From Saccharomonospora cyanea NA-134 (GTDB lineage: Bacteria > Actinomycetota > Actinomycetes > Mycobacteriales > Pseudonocardiaceae), in the NCBI RefSeq assembly GCF_000244975.1, contig NZ_CM001440.1, positions 2,402,325 through 2,466,324 on the forward strand: DNA of 64,000 nucleotides, in the 5' to 3' direction. The notes beneath the pieces are model-generated. The model worked only from the letters and a program-made list of their open reading frames with translations. It did not search any database and was not told the origin of the DNA. Shown here one piece after another: positions 1 to 8,429 of the stretch; the first letter of the stretch is position 1, and each line of letters starts with the position of its first letter. Made by a program: the position numbers and the translations under genes.

Positions 1-283
1 GGGTGCGGGCGGCCGCCGCGGCGTCGAGCAACGCCGTCGTCGTCGCGGGCACCGTGTGCTCCTCGCCGCGCCGTGGGCGGGTGGCGCTCACGACCGCGTC
101 GGAGCCGGCGAACAGCGACTTCATGCGGTCGACGTCGGTGACGTCGCCCTGGACGGACGTCACCCCGGATGTGTCGGACGCGCCGCTGCGGGACACGGCG
201 ACGACCTCGTGGCCACGGGCGAGCGCTTCGGTGACCACTCGGGAGCCTGCCATGCCGGTGGCGCCGAGAACGACGAGTTTCAC
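1..283 (-). CDS. NAD(P)-binding (NmrA/atypical SDR) oxidoreductase, C-terminus outside window
   Basis: The reverse strand from a GTG at 283 reads MKLVVLGATGMAGSRVV, a Rossmann dinucleotide-binding start with the GxxGxxG-type motif GATGMAG at residues 7-13. It continues as an alternating alpha/beta protein through VVSATRPRRGEEHTV and runs off the left edge, so only about 94 residues are visible. The GTG overlaps the TGA of the upstream exporter gene by two bases (GTGA), implying translational coupling with it. The family covers NmrA-like and NAD-dependent epimerase-like oxidoreductases. The substrate cannot be told from this fragment. Confidence 0.85.
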   Translation of the reverse strand, partial: MKLVVLGATGMAGSRVVTEALARGHEVVAVSRSGASDTSGVTSVQGDVTDVDRMKSLFAGSDAVVSATRPRRGEEHTVPATTTALLDAAAAART

Positions 284-1212
284 TGGTTGTTCCTTTCCTT
301 CGGGGTTTCCCGGACCGGGGTGCGGCGGTTGCGTGGTGACCACTGCCCGGCGGTGACGGCCACGATGGTGAGGGCGAAGCCCACGAGCTGGATCGGCCCC
401 AGGGTCTGTCCGAGCACCAGCACGCCGAGCAGTGCGGCGACGATCGGGGAGAGCGGGCCGAGCAGGGCGACGGAGGTCACCGGCAGCTCGGCGATCCCCC
501 GGAACCACAGGATGTAGGCGAGCAGGCCGCCGACCAGGCCCAGCCAGAGGTAGCCGAGTACGGCGGGGCCGTCGACGGCGGGCGGCGCTCCCTCGAGGAC
601 GAGGGTGACCGGCAGCAGGAAGAGGCCACCGGCGGTGAGCAACCACGAGGCGTACGCGGTGGGGCCCACGTTCTTCGGCCGCCCCCAGCGTTTGGTCAGG
701 GTCACACCGAGCGCCATGCTGGCCGCACTGCCCAGCGCCGCGAGAACCCCCACGAGGTCGAACGCCGCCGAGCCGGGCCGCAGCACCACCAGCCCCACGC
801 CGACGACACCGGCGACCGCCCACGCGGTACGCCACGCCGACGGCCGTTCGCGGAGCAACAGTACGGCCAGCGCCACGACGATGACCGGCTGGCTCGCGGA
901 CAGTGTCGCGGCGATGCCACCGGGAAGCCGTTCGGCGGCGACGAAGAGCAGGGGGAAGAACAGGCCCATGTTGAGTACGCCCAGGATCGCCGCCCGGCCC
1001 CACCACACGCCGTGAGGCAGTGTCCGGGTGAGCGCGAGCGCGATGAGCCCCGCGGGCAGCGCGCGCAGGAGAGAGGCGAAGAGGGGGTGTCCCGGCGGCA
1101 GGAGTTCGGTGGTGACCACGTAGGTCGTGCCCCACACGGCGGGGGCGAGCGCCGTGATCGCCGTACGGCCCGCGTGGCCGGTGATCGCTTGAGGCGGGGA
1201 GAGGACTGCCAT
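280..1212 (-). CDS. EamA/DMT-superfamily exporter (drug/metabolite transporter)
   Basis: A 310-aa, strongly hydrophobic protein with about ten predicted membrane helices arranged as two EamA repeats (roughly residues 15-145 and 160-295). The N-terminal repeat carries the typical VWGTTYVV segment and the second ends in VLGQTLGPIQLVGFALTI, both characteristic of RhaT/YdcZ-like exporters. The start is the ATG at 1212; the reading frame stays open further upstream, but that stretch is antisense to the LysR gene. It is divergent from that LysR gene across 78 bp and coupled to the downstream oxidoreductase. Divergent LysR-EamA pairs are common, with the regulator usually controlling the exporter. 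The exported compound is unknown. Confidence 0.9.
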   Translation of the reverse strand: MAVLSPPQAITGHAGRTAITALAPAVWGTTYVVTTELLPPGHPLFASLLRALPAGLIALALTRTLPHGVWWGRAAILGVLNMGLFFPLLFVAAERLPGGIAATLSASQPVIVVALAVLLLRERPSAWRTAWAVAGVVGVGLVVLRPGSAAFDLVGVLAALGSAASMALGVTLTKRWGRPKNVGPTAYASWLLTAGGLFLLPVTLVLEGAPPAVDGPAVLGYLWLGLVGGLLAYILWFRGIAELPVTSVALLGPLSPIVAALLGVLVLGQTLGPIQLVGFALTIVAVTAGQWSPRNRRTPVRETPKERNNQ

Positions 1213-1232
1213 GACCTCAGTGTTCGGGGATT

Positions 1233-1273
1233 CGATCAATGAGTCCAATGCATGTTTGTCATGCGATTGATCG
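1233..1273. promoter_or_regulatory. Divergent promoter/operator region with inverted repeats (LysR-type)
   Basis: The 78-bp gap between exporter and LysR gene holds a near-perfect inverted repeat CAATGCATG-ttTGT-CATGCgATTG at 1246-1269. It also holds a wider pair, CGATCAAT (1233-1240) and ATTGATCG (1266-1273). This is the arrangement expected for a LysR regulator controlling itself and the divergent gene. The operator role is inferred from position and symmetry. Confidence 0.5.
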
Positions 1274-1290
1274 TGCTCGATCATGAATGT

Positions 1291-2184
1291 ATGGAGTTGC
1301 AGCAACTGCGCTACGTCGTCGCCGTGGCCGAGACGAAGAGCTTCACCAGGGCGGCCGAGCGCTGCCTGGTGGTCCAGTCGGCACTGAGCCACCAGATCGC
1401 CCGGTTGGAACGCGAACTCGGCGGCAGGCTGTTCGACCGGACCAGTCGCCGCGTCCGGCTGACGGCCGCGGGGGAGGCGTTCCTCCCGGCGGCGAGGCGG
1501 TGCCTCGAGGCCGCCGAGCGTGCCGTCGCCGACGTCGCCGCCGCGCTCGGTGAGGTGCGAGGGCGGCTCACGCTCGGCGTGATCCCCACTGTCGCGGCCG
1601 TCGACCTGCCCGCCGCGCTCAAGGAGTTCCACACCCGGTATCCACAGGTGCGCGTCCAGCTGCGCCTGGGAAGCAGCCCGAACCTCGTCGAGCAGGTGAA
1701 GCAGGGCGACCTCGACCTCGCGTTCCTCGGCCTGCCCGCCACCGCCGAACCGCGCGGTGTGCGGGTGCACGAACTGACGCGGGACCGGCACGTCGCCGTG
1801 GTCGCGCCCGACCATCCGCTCGCCGGCGAAGCCGAGGTGGGACTGCGCAGGCTGGCGTCGGAGGTCTTCGTGGACTTTCCGGCCGGCTCGGCGGGCCGCA
1901 CCCAATCCGACCTGGCCTTCGAGGCCGCTGGGACCGACCGCGAGGTCGCTCTGGAGGTCGGTGCGGTGGACATCATGGTGCGGCTCGTGCAGCAGGGACT
2001 CGGTGTGGCGATGCTCCCTTCGGAGTTCGTGCCCCAACTCACCGGGGTGGCCACGGTGCCCGTGAGCGACGCCCCGCAACGGGTCGAGTACCTGGTCTGG
2101 AGCCGCTCCGACCCCAGGCCCGCCGCCACGGCGTTCCTGCGACTGCTCGACGTTCCGGTGGACACTCCACCCGCGCGGGACTGA
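1291..2184 (+). CDS. LysR-family transcriptional regulator
   Basis: 297 aa from the ATG at 1291; the frame opens earlier at 1252, but the protein homology begins at MELQQLRYVVAV. The N-terminal winged HTH spans about residues 1-60, with the recognition helix in SALSHQIARLERELGGRLFDR. Residues 90-295 form the type 2 periplasmic-binding-like effector domain (GRLTLGVIPTV onward). The length is normal for the family. It is divergent from the EamA exporter across an inverted-repeat-rich gap and probably controls it. The inducer is unknown. Confidence 0.92.
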   Translation: MELQQLRYVVAVAETKSFTRAAERCLVVQSALSHQIARLERELGGRLFDRTSRRVRLTAAGEAFLPAARRCLEAAERAVADVAAALGEVRGRLTLGVIPTVAAVDLPAALKEFHTRYPQVRVQLRLGSSPNLVEQVKQGDLDLAFLGLPATAEPRGVRVHELTRDRHVAVVAPDHPLAGEAEVGLRRLASEVFVDFPAGSAGRTQSDLAFEAAGTDREVALEVGAVDIMVRLVQQGLGVAMLPSEFVPQLTGVATVPVSDAPQRVEYLVWSRSDPRPAATAFLRLLDVPVDTPPARD

Positions 2185-2256
2185 CGTTCCGCGCGGAATT
2201 TGCCGGAGCGGCAACAAAACTGGAAAGCGCGCGTCCTGGCGGTGCACCGTGAGGGC

Positions 2257-2925
2257 ATGACGACGAGGCACGAGCACAGTCACGGTCCCCACGGTGAGAC
2301 GCGGTCCGCCGAACGGTTCTGGGAAGACTTCTACGAGGAGAAGGACACCGTGTGGAGCGGCAGGCCCAACCCACTGCTCGTGCGGGAGGTGGCGTCCTGG
2401 ACTCCCGGGAGAGCCCTGGACCTCGGCTGCGGCGAGGGCGGTGACGCCATCTGGCTGGCGAGGCAGGGATGGCGGGTGACCGCCGTGGACGTGTCGGACA
2501 CGGCGCTGCGCCGGGCTGCCGCTCACGCGGCCGACGCCGGGGTCGGCGACCGCATCATCTGGCAGCGTCACAACCTCGTGCGGTCGATGCCCGAGGGATC
2601 GTTCGACCTGGTCTCCGCGCAGTTCCTCCACTCACCCGTCGCCGAGGAGGGCGAGCGGGAGGGCATCCTGCGCCGAGCAGCGGACGCGGTGGCGCCCGGC
2701 GGTGTTCTGCTCATCGGCAGCCACGCCGGATGGCCCTCGTGGGTCGAGTCGCCGCCGTTCGAGCACCGGTTCCCGACCGTCGGAGAGATCGTCGAGGCGC
2801 TCCGCCTGCCTCCTGACGAGTGGACCGTGGAGGTGGCCGAAGTCGTCGAGACGGACGTGGCCGACCCCGACGGCCGCCCGGGGCGCAGGGAGGACAGCGT
2901 CGTGCGGGTACGCCGCGCCCCGTGA
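2257..2925 (+). CDS. Class I SAM-dependent methyltransferase
   Basis: 222 aa from the ATG at 2257, with MTTRHEHSH at the N-terminus; the open frame extends to 2200 but lacks a better start. Motif I of the Rossmann methyltransferase fold is ALDLGCGEGGDAIWL (about residues 50-64), followed by the acidic loop VTAVDVS. The motif IV/V region reads FDLVSAQFLHSP. This small single-domain type resembles tellurite-resistance/ubiE-like proteins found widely in actinobacteria. It lies 72 bp after the LysR gene on the same strand. The acceptor substrate is unknown. Confidence 0.85.
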   Translation: MTTRHEHSHGPHGETRSAERFWEDFYEEKDTVWSGRPNPLLVREVASWTPGRALDLGCGEGGDAIWLARQGWRVTAVDVSDTALRRAAAHAADAGVGDRIIWQRHNLVRSMPEGSFDLVSAQFLHSPVAEEGEREGILRRAADAVAPGGVLLIGSHAGWPSWVESPPFEHRFPTVGEIVEALRLPPDEWTVEVAEVVETDVADPDGRPGRREDSVVRVRRAP

Positions 2926-3137
2926 GCGGAGAAGCGTCCGGCCCGCCCGTAGCCGGTGCCGCTGCGGGACGACGGTCGAGGCGACCGACTCCCGTTTGTG
3001 CACATTGTTCGTGAAACCGGCGCACGGTCAAGGGTATCGGCAAAACTTCTGTCATCCTTCGCCTCCGTTCCGATCCGCTTCGTACACTTCGGACTCCGTC
3101 GAAGGCGGTCTGACACACGAATCGGGGAGGGACCGAC

Positions 3138-4106
3138 ATGTGTGAATCCTGCGGCGGCAGCGCCGGCGTGAACGACTCAGACCCGCGCGGTCGGGGAGTG
3201 TCCCGGCGGACGCTGCTCGCCGGAACCGGGCTGGGGTTGGGGCTCGGCCTGCTGGGGCTCGGGCTGCCCGCGGCCCAGGCGGCCACGCTCAGGAACGGGG
3301 CGTGGTGCAATCCGGCGCTCGGTTACTTCCCGAACGGCGGCCACTTCGGGGCGCCGCGAGGCGGTGGATCGCACGCGGGGCAGGACATCACCAACTCCAC
3401 CGGGACGGCGGTGTACGCCGCGGCGGGTGGCACGGTGATCCGGCGCGGTTGGGGTGGGGGACTGCCCGCCCGTACGGGCAACGCCATCGTCATCTCCCAC
3501 GGCAACGGGCAGTACACCTACTACGGTCACCTCAACGCGTACCGGGTTTCGCTCAACCAGCGGGTCTCGGCCGGGCAGCGCATCGGTGACATGGGGGCCA
3601 CCGGCAACGTCACCGGTCCACACCTGCACTTCGAGACCCACAGCGGCGGTCTGGGCGCGGTGGTCAACCCGGTCTCCTTCATGGCCGCGCGGGGCGTGGA
3701 CCTCGGGGGCGGGTGGTCGAGTATCGACCCGGACGCCCGGGGACAGCGCGTCAGGGCGATCCAGTACCTGCTCAACCAGCGGGGATACGGTCTCCAGATC
3801 GACGGCTGGCTCGGACCGACCAGTACCGGCGCGGTGAAGAACTTCCAGAGCGGGAACGGGCTCGTCGCCGACGGGCAGGTCGGGCCGAAGACCTGGCCGA
3901 AGATCATCTACTCCCTCCGGCAGGGCGCGAACGGCAACCACGTGCGAGCTCTGCAGACCGCGCTGAACAAGCGGAGTGCCGGCCTGGTCGTCGACGGCGA
4001 CTTCGGTTCCGTCACCAACACCGCCGTGCGCAACTTCCAGAGCGTCAACCGGCTGGTCGTGGACGGCCTCGCCGGTGCCGTCACCTGGCGTGCGCTGGTG
4101 GGGTGA
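3138..4106 (+). CDS. Tat-exported M23 (LytM-type) peptidoglycan peptidase with two PG-binding domains
   Basis: 322 aa with a good ribosome site (GGGAGGG) before the ATG. A short Cys-containing lead (MCESCGG) precedes a Tat signal: SRRTLLAG at residues 22-29, then a Leu/Gly-rich hydrophobic stretch ending in AQAA. The M23 domain covers about 65-185. Zinc ligands of the LytM type are visible as H79 and D83, and the HLH at 162-164 in GPHLHFE. Two PG_binding_1 repeats follow (about 198-260 and 262-322). Such enzymes cut cell-wall cross-links outside the cell. The CxxC before the Tat motif is unusual. Confidence 0.93.
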   Translation: MCESCGGSAGVNDSDPRGRGVSRRTLLAGTGLGLGLGLLGLGLPAAQAATLRNGAWCNPALGYFPNGGHFGAPRGGGSHAGQDITNSTGTAVYAAAGGTVIRRGWGGGLPARTGNAIVISHGNGQYTYYGHLNAYRVSLNQRVSAGQRIGDMGATGNVTGPHLHFETHSGGLGAVVNPVSFMAARGVDLGGGWSSIDPDARGQRVRAIQYLLNQRGYGLQIDGWLGPTSTGAVKNFQSGNGLVADGQVGPKTWPKIIYSLRQGANGNHVRALQTALNKRSAGLVVDGDFGSVTNTAVRNFQSVNRLVVDGLAGAVTWRALVG

Positions 4107-4167
4107 CACCCGAAGAAGTCCTGAAAGGACTCATCCGGCGTTCTCGAACCGGCGCCTCACAGGGCGA

Positions 4168-4202
4168 AACCCGCCGTCGTCGGTTCCGACTTTCGGCGGG
4201 TT
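4168..4202 (+). terminator. Hairpin terminator after the M23 peptidase
   Basis: AACCCGCCG at 4168-4176 pairs with CGGCGGGTT at 4194-4202, enclosing a small inner stem. It lies between the M23 stop and the next start on the same strand. There is no long T tail, as is usual in high-GC actinobacteria. Confidence 0.5.
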
Positions 4203-4235
4203 GTCGCCGTCCTCAGGCTCGGACAGCCTCACAAC

Positions 4236-5489
4236 ATGGGAACACTGAGTCGGGGATTGGCCGCAGCAGCGGGACTGTTCTTGTTGGCCGTATCGGTTGC
4301 GCCGGCGGGCGCAGCGCAGGACGACAGCGATCGCGGTCTGTACGAGGTGCGGGGTACGGACAGCGCGCAACGGACGGAGATCGCGCGCTCGGGCGTCGAC
4401 GTCTGGGGCACGCACGACGGGGTGATGACGTTCGCCGCGAACCCCGCACAGGCACAGGCGTTGCGAGAGCGGGGGATCGCTCTCGAACAAATCGCTGACG
4501 TCGAGGAACTACTCGCCGAGCGCAGCCCGGACGTGGTCGCGTCGGCCGACGAGTTCCCCGCAGGGGACGAGGGATACCATACCTACGGTGAACTCACCGA
4601 GGTCCTCCGGAACACGGCGGACGAACACGGCGAGATCGTGTCGCTGTCGGACGTGGGCTCCTCGTACGAGGGGCGTTCGCTGCACCTCGTGAAGATCAGC
4701 GACAACGCGGGCCAGGACGAGGACGAGCCCGAGGTCCTCTTCACCTGCAACCAGCACGCCAGGGAACACCTGACCACCGAGATGTGCCTGCGCATCGTCG
4801 AACGCTTCACCGACGAGTACGGCAGCGATCCCACGGTCACGGAGCTGGTGGACACGCGCGAGATCTACGTGATCCCGACGGTCAATCCGGACGGCGCGGA
4901 GTACGACATCGAGAACGGACGCTACAAGGGCTGGCGGAAGAACCGGCAGGGCAACGGGACCGACCTGAACCGAAACTGGGGCTACCAGTGGGGTTGCTGC
5001 GGCGGTTCGAGTGGGTCGCCGTACAGCGAGACCTACCGCGGTCCTTCGGCCTTCTCCGCGCCGGAGACACGGGCCGTCGCGTCGTTCGTCGAGTCCCGTG
5101 TGGTCGGTGGGACACAGCAGATCAAGGCCCACCTGGACTTCCACAGCTATTCCGAGTTGGTCCTGTGGCCGTACGGCTACACCTACGACGACGCGAACGA
5201 CACCATGACGCCCGAGGAGGCCCGCCGTTTCCAGGAGGTCGGTGAGCGGCTCGCCGCGAGCAACGGCTACACCCCGCAGCAGTCCAGCGACCTGTACATC
5301 ACGGACGGGTCGATCAATGACTGGATGTGGGCCGAGCACGACATCCTGAGCCTGACGTTCGAGATGTACCCGGCGGGCGGGGGAGGGCTCGACGGATTCT
5401 ACCCGCCCGACGAGCGGATCGAACCGGAGACACAGCGTAACGACGAGGCTGTGGAAATACTGGTCGCCGAAGCGGGAAACCAGGTCTGA
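4236..5489 (+). CDS. Secreted M14 zinc carboxypeptidase (carboxypeptidase T-like)
   Basis: 417 aa with a Sec signal peptide (about residues 1-27, ending PAGAAQ) and a propeptide-like segment to about residue 110. The M14 domain follows: zinc ligands H174 and E177 in the HARE motif, H303 in LDFHS, and the catalytic Glu E376 in LTFEMYP. NPDGAEYD, KNRQ and DLNRNWGYQW are typical substrate-binding motifs of the CPA/CPT branch. It would act outside the cell, removing C-terminal residues from peptides. Its proximity to the M23 peptidase may reflect shared extracellular degradation; co-transcription is unlikely given the hairpin between them. Confidence 0.93.
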   Translation: MGTLSRGLAAAAGLFLLAVSVAPAGAAQDDSDRGLYEVRGTDSAQRTEIARSGVDVWGTHDGVMTFAANPAQAQALRERGIALEQIADVEELLAERSPDVVASADEFPAGDEGYHTYGELTEVLRNTADEHGEIVSLSDVGSSYEGRSLHLVKISDNAGQDEDEPEVLFTCNQHAREHLTTEMCLRIVERFTDEYGSDPTVTELVDTREIYVIPTVNPDGAEYDIENGRYKGWRKNRQGNGTDLNRNWGYQWGCCGGSSGSPYSETYRGPSAFSAPETRAVASFVESRVVGGTQQIKAHLDFHSYSELVLWPYGYTYDDANDTMTPEEARRFQEVGERLAASNGYTPQQSSDLYITDGSINDWMWAEHDILSLTFEMYPAGGGGLDGFYPPDERIEPETQRNDEAVEILVAEAGNQV

Positions 5490-5505
5490 GGTCGAATTCG
5501 TTTCC

Positions 5506-5538
5506 GGGGCGGCGGTGAGGTAATGCCGCCGCCCCTTT
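5506..5538 (+). terminator. Perfect 10-bp hairpin followed by TTT
   Basis: GGGGCGGCGG (5506-5515) pairs exactly with CCGCCGCCCC (5526-5535) across a 10-nt loop and is followed by TTT. It starts 17 bp after the carboxypeptidase stop, a convincing intrinsic terminator. Confidence 0.75.
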
Positions 5539-5980
5539 CGCGCGACGGAATGGCGCCGAGAGCGGTGTTGGGCGAGCGGGAGAGTCATACTTCCGCTCGC
5601 GTTCCCAAGATGCGTCACCTTCATGGCCGAGCGAACGCGATCGGCGTCAGAATCCGGGGTTCAACGGTTTCCGGTATCGCTTTCACAGCGCCGGCCTTCC
5701 CGGAAGCGGAGAGGAGGACATGCTCCAGACGTGCGCTGACCACGAGTTCCGTGAGCGCCACCCGGAAGCCTTCGTGTGACGGTCCACGTCGCAGTCCACG
5801 CCGCGCAGCGTTCGGCGTGGATTCTCGGATCGCCGCCGAACCGTTGCCCGGGGGCCAGAAAGTCAGATTTTCGTATCCGTTTCCGCCGGTCCCGTTTCAC
5901 CTGCCGCAGTGTGTCATGTGGACAGTGAAACGGTGAAATTCTTCTTCATTTGTCTTCCGGACTTGGCTACGGTTCTGGAC
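5539..5980. other. Intergenic stretch before the CynX-type transporter
   Basis: No recognised gene. It contains one short ORF with a strong ribosome site (5720-5779, listed separately) and a perfect 8-bp hairpin, CCACGCCG (5796-5803) with CGGCGTGG (5813-5820). The last 50 bases before 5981 are relatively AT-rich and probably hold the promoter of the transporter gene. Confidence 0.5.
5720..5779 (+). CDS. Possible 19-aa leader peptide upstream of transporter
   Basis: ATG at 5720 is preceded by GAGAGGAGG, about as strong a ribosome site as any in the window, and gives a 19-residue product (MLQTCADHEFRERHPEAFV). A perfect 8-bp hairpin starts 17 bp after its stop. A short well-translated ORF followed by a hairpin 160 bp before a transporter gene looks like a leader/attenuator arrangement, but no regulatory residue bias is obvious and no homologue is recognised. 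It may be chance. Confidence 0.3.
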   Translation: MLQTCADHEFRERHPEAFV

Positions 5981-7243
5981 ATGTCGATCAAGCCTGAGGC
6001 GTCCGCGCGGGTGGATGTGATCGAACCGGTCGGGTCCACAGTCGCGGCGGACTCGTCGGGCGGCCGGACGGGTTTCACGCTCGCCGGTGGTCTGCTGGCC
6101 GTCGCCGTGGTGCTGGCGGCGCTCAACCGGCGACCCGCCGTCACCTCGGTGGGTTCGGTGCTCGACAGGATGCGTGACGGCCTCGGTTCCTCCGAGACCT
6201 GGGCCGGAATCCTGACCACGCTGCCCGGGCTGTGTTTCGCCGTGGGCGGCCTCGCCGCACCGCTCCTGGCCCGGCGGATCGGCCTGCGGGCCGCCGTCAC
6301 GGCGGCGATGCTGGCGTTGACCGCGGGGCTCGTACTGCGGGTACTCGGCGGTCCGTTCGTGGTGCTCGGTGGAACGCTGGTGGCCTGCACCGGCATCGCA
6401 CTGGCCAACGTCCTGATCCCCGTGGTGATCAAGGCGTCGTTCGCCGTGAGGATCGGACTGATGACCGGCGTCTACACCGCCGCGCTACAGGGGGGTGCTG
6501 CGCTGGGTTCTTCGGTGACGCCCCCGCTGGAGCCGGTCTTCGGCGGGTGGCGGGGCGCGCTGGCGAGCTGGGCGGTGTTGGCAGCGGCGGGTCTGGTGGC
6601 GTGGCTGGTCGCGACAACGGGGTCCTCGGTACTGCGGGACAGGCAGGACACCCCGGAGGGTTCCGGGGCCGACCGGAGGTCATTGCTGCGGGTGCCACTG
6701 GCCTGGGTCGTCACCGCGTTCTTCGGCGGGCAAGCGTGCCTGGCCTACATCGTCATGGGCTGGTTGCCCCAGGTCCTCATGGACGCGGGTGTCAGCCGGG
6801 GCGACGCGGGCCTGCTGCTCGGCCTCGTGTCGTTGCTGGGGCTGCCCGTGAGTCTGGTCGTCCCGGCCATCGCCGGTCGCTGGGGGAGCCTGAGCGGGTG
6901 GAGCGTGGGGCTCGGCCTGCTGGGCATCGCGGGCATTCTCGGGCTGATGCTCGCGCCGTCGGCCTCACCTCTGCTCTGGTCGGTGCTGCTGGGCCTCGGC
7001 ATGAGCGTGTTCGCACTGGCTCTCACCACCATCGCGCTGCGAGCCAGGGACAGCGCCGACACGGCCGCCCTGTCCGGAATGGCGCAGGGCTTCGGCTACC
7101 TGCTGGCCGCCGCGGGGCCGTTCCTGTTCGGTCTGCTGCACGACGTCACCGACGGCTGGACCGTGCCGTTCGTGTTCCTGCTCGTCGTGGTGGTCACGCA
7201 GCTCGTCTTCGGTTACGTCGCCGGGCGGCCCCGGTACGTCTGA
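5981..7243 (+). CDS. MFS transporter, CynX/NimT family
   Basis: 420 aa with about twelve membrane helices. The segment ALNRRPAVTSVGSVL after the first helix and the ALANVLIPVVIKASF segment near helix 5 are typical of the CynX/NimT (cyanate/2-nitroimidazole) branch of the major facilitator superfamily. The start at the ATG 5981 was chosen because the 24 upstream in-frame residues are not transporter-like. No clear ribosome site precedes it, so the mRNA may be leaderless. The substrate is unknown; family members move small organic anions or toxic compounds. Confidence 0.88.
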   Translation: MSIKPEASARVDVIEPVGSTVAADSSGGRTGFTLAGGLLAVAVVLAALNRRPAVTSVGSVLDRMRDGLGSSETWAGILTTLPGLCFAVGGLAAPLLARRIGLRAAVTAAMLALTAGLVLRVLGGPFVVLGGTLVACTGIALANVLIPVVIKASFAVRIGLMTGVYTAALQGGAALGSSVTPPLEPVFGGWRGALASWAVLAAAGLVAWLVATTGSSVLRDRQDTPEGSGADRRSLLRVPLAWVVTAFFGGQACLAYIVMGWLPQVLMDAGVSRGDAGLLLGLVSLLGLPVSLVVPAIAGRWGSLSGWSVGLGLLGIAGILGLMLAPSASPLLWSVLLGLGMSVFALALTTIALRARDSADTAALSGMAQGFGYLLAAAGPFLFGLLHDVTDGWTVPFVFLLVVVVTQLVFGYVAGRPRYV

Positions 7244-7277
7244 GCCGTGCCGGTTCGAGCGGGCATCCCTCCGGACC

Positions 7278-7601
7278 TCACCTCATGCCGCAGCGAGGGC
7301 AGGGCTCCTCGGTGTTCGGTACGAGGTGGCGGCACACGGGGTGGAAATATCGTTGGGACGCCCACCGGAGCGGCCACAGGGTACCGACGACCGCGACCGT
7401 GAGCCCGAGCAGCACCCAGCCCGCCACGAGCAGGGCCAGCCCGAGCGCGAAGCCGCCGAGGACTCCCAGCACCAGGTACATCGACGCGGTGTCCTCGGGT
7501 GACATCATGCGGCGCAGGGAACGATCCAGTCGAGGATCGTCGGTCCGTAATTCCCGTTCCAGCTGCTTGAGAGTGTTCAGCTCCTCCTCGTTCAACGACA
7601 T
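7278..7601 (-). CDS. DUF3040-type small membrane protein with C-terminal Cys cluster
   Basis: 107 aa from the ATG at 7601 (AGGTGA ribosome site), N-terminus MSLNEEELNTLKQLEREL as in DUF3040 proteins. An amphipathic N-terminal half is followed by two membrane segments (about residues 42-75). The tail CRHLVP...CPRC provides three Cys and a His that could bind a metal, which is not general in the family. It is convergent with the MFS gene across 34 bp. Function unknown. Confidence 0.8.
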   Translation of the reverse strand: MSLNEEELNTLKQLERELRTDDPRLDRSLRRMMSPEDTASMYLVLGVLGGFALGLALLVAGWVLLGLTVAVVGTLWPLRWASQRYFHPVCRHLVPNTEEPCPRCGMR

Positions 7602-7985
7602 TCGATCACCTGGAGAGGGCACGCGGATACGACACGGGAATCCTCCGAGGTCAGCGCATGGGAACGGCCCGGGCGCCGCAATCGTCGGCGGAATCCGCTG
7701 GTGATCGCAATGGCGGTCGTCACAGAAGGGATGTGTTCCCTTTCTCCGGTAAACGGGAATGTGATGTGACGTTTCGTGGCGGAAACGCTTCTCCGCGTCG
7801 TCACCGTATTCATCGGGCCGGTGCTGATCCTCGTGGAGCCGGTCCTCGCATGATGGTCCTGAGTGGACTATCGATTCCGCTGCTTCGGCGGCGAGTCCCT
7901 CAGGAGGAGACGTTCGTGTCGTGGCGCATCGGGAACCGTGCGCGGTGTCGGCTGCGGGTCCGTCCCGCCATGGGTGCCCGTCGGC
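7602..7985. other. Intergenic stretch, no gene recognised
   Basis: About 380 bp between the DUF3040 start and the DUF5313 stop. Open frames on both strands show no recognisable protein features. It should contain the DUF3040 promoter. No hairpin or repeat stood out. Confidence 0.5.
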
Positions 7986-8384
7986 TCACTCCGGCTGCCG
8001 GTAGCGGGCGAGGTACCGCTCTCGGACGTCGGCCTCGGCCTCTGCCTTGGCGGCGGCGCGGATGCGTTTGCCCGTGCCGTAGTCGTAGCCGTGCTTGGTC
8101 AGGCGGTGCTCGGCGTTCTCCTCCGCGAAGGCGAACGAGTAGAAGTAGCCCACGAGCAGGGCCAGCAGGACGAGACTCAGCCGCAGGCCGAGCGGGCCGG
8201 GCAGCAGCAGCCACACCGCGCTCAGCGGGCCGATGAGGAACGTCGTCCGCAGACCGTGCCGCCAGAGCCAGGTCTTGCTGGTGACGTCGTGCAGCACCCA
8301 TTCCCGGTGTGCCTCGGGGAGTCGTCCACCAAGTGCGTACCACAACCAGCGGTGCGGACCAGGGCGGAGCACCTTGCCTGCCAT
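7986..8384 (-). CDS. DUF5313-type membrane protein
   Basis: 132 aa; the order of features (MAGKVLRPGPHRWLWYALGGRLP, a DVTSKTWLWRH segment, two central membrane helices at about residues 48-85, then a charged Ala/Glu/Arg tail) matches the DUF5313 family of actinobacterial inner-membrane proteins. Function unknown. It is divergent from the OhrR-like regulator across 45 bp and shares its palindromic operator region, so it may be under that regulator's control. Confidence 0.8.
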   Translation of the reverse strand: MAGKVLRPGPHRWLWYALGGRLPEAHREWVLHDVTSKTWLWRHGLRTTFLIGPLSAVWLLLPGPLGLRLSLVLLALLVGYFYSFAFAEENAEHRLTKHGYDYGTGKRIRAAAKAEAEADVRERYLARYRQPE

Positions 8385-8400
8385 GTCAGCACCCTAACAT

Positions 8401-8423
8401 TTAGTGCACTAACTAGTTAGGAT
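8401..8423. promoter_or_regulatory. MarR/OhrR operator and probable leaderless promoter
   Basis: TTAGTGCACTAA (8401-8412) is a perfect 12-bp palindrome overlapping a second one, AACTAGTT (8411-8418). TAGGAT at 8418-8423 fits an actinobacterial -10 element 6 bp before the ATG at 8430, suggesting a leaderless regulator mRNA. Binding here would repress both divergent genes. Confidence 0.6.
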
Positions 8424-8429
8424 GATGTG

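Noticed and set aside
2926-3137. ydaO-type (c-di-AMP) riboswitch upstream of the M23 peptidase
   Set aside because: Cell-wall hydrolase genes in actinobacteria often carry this element, but its conserved core sequence and pairing could not be found in the 212-bp leader.
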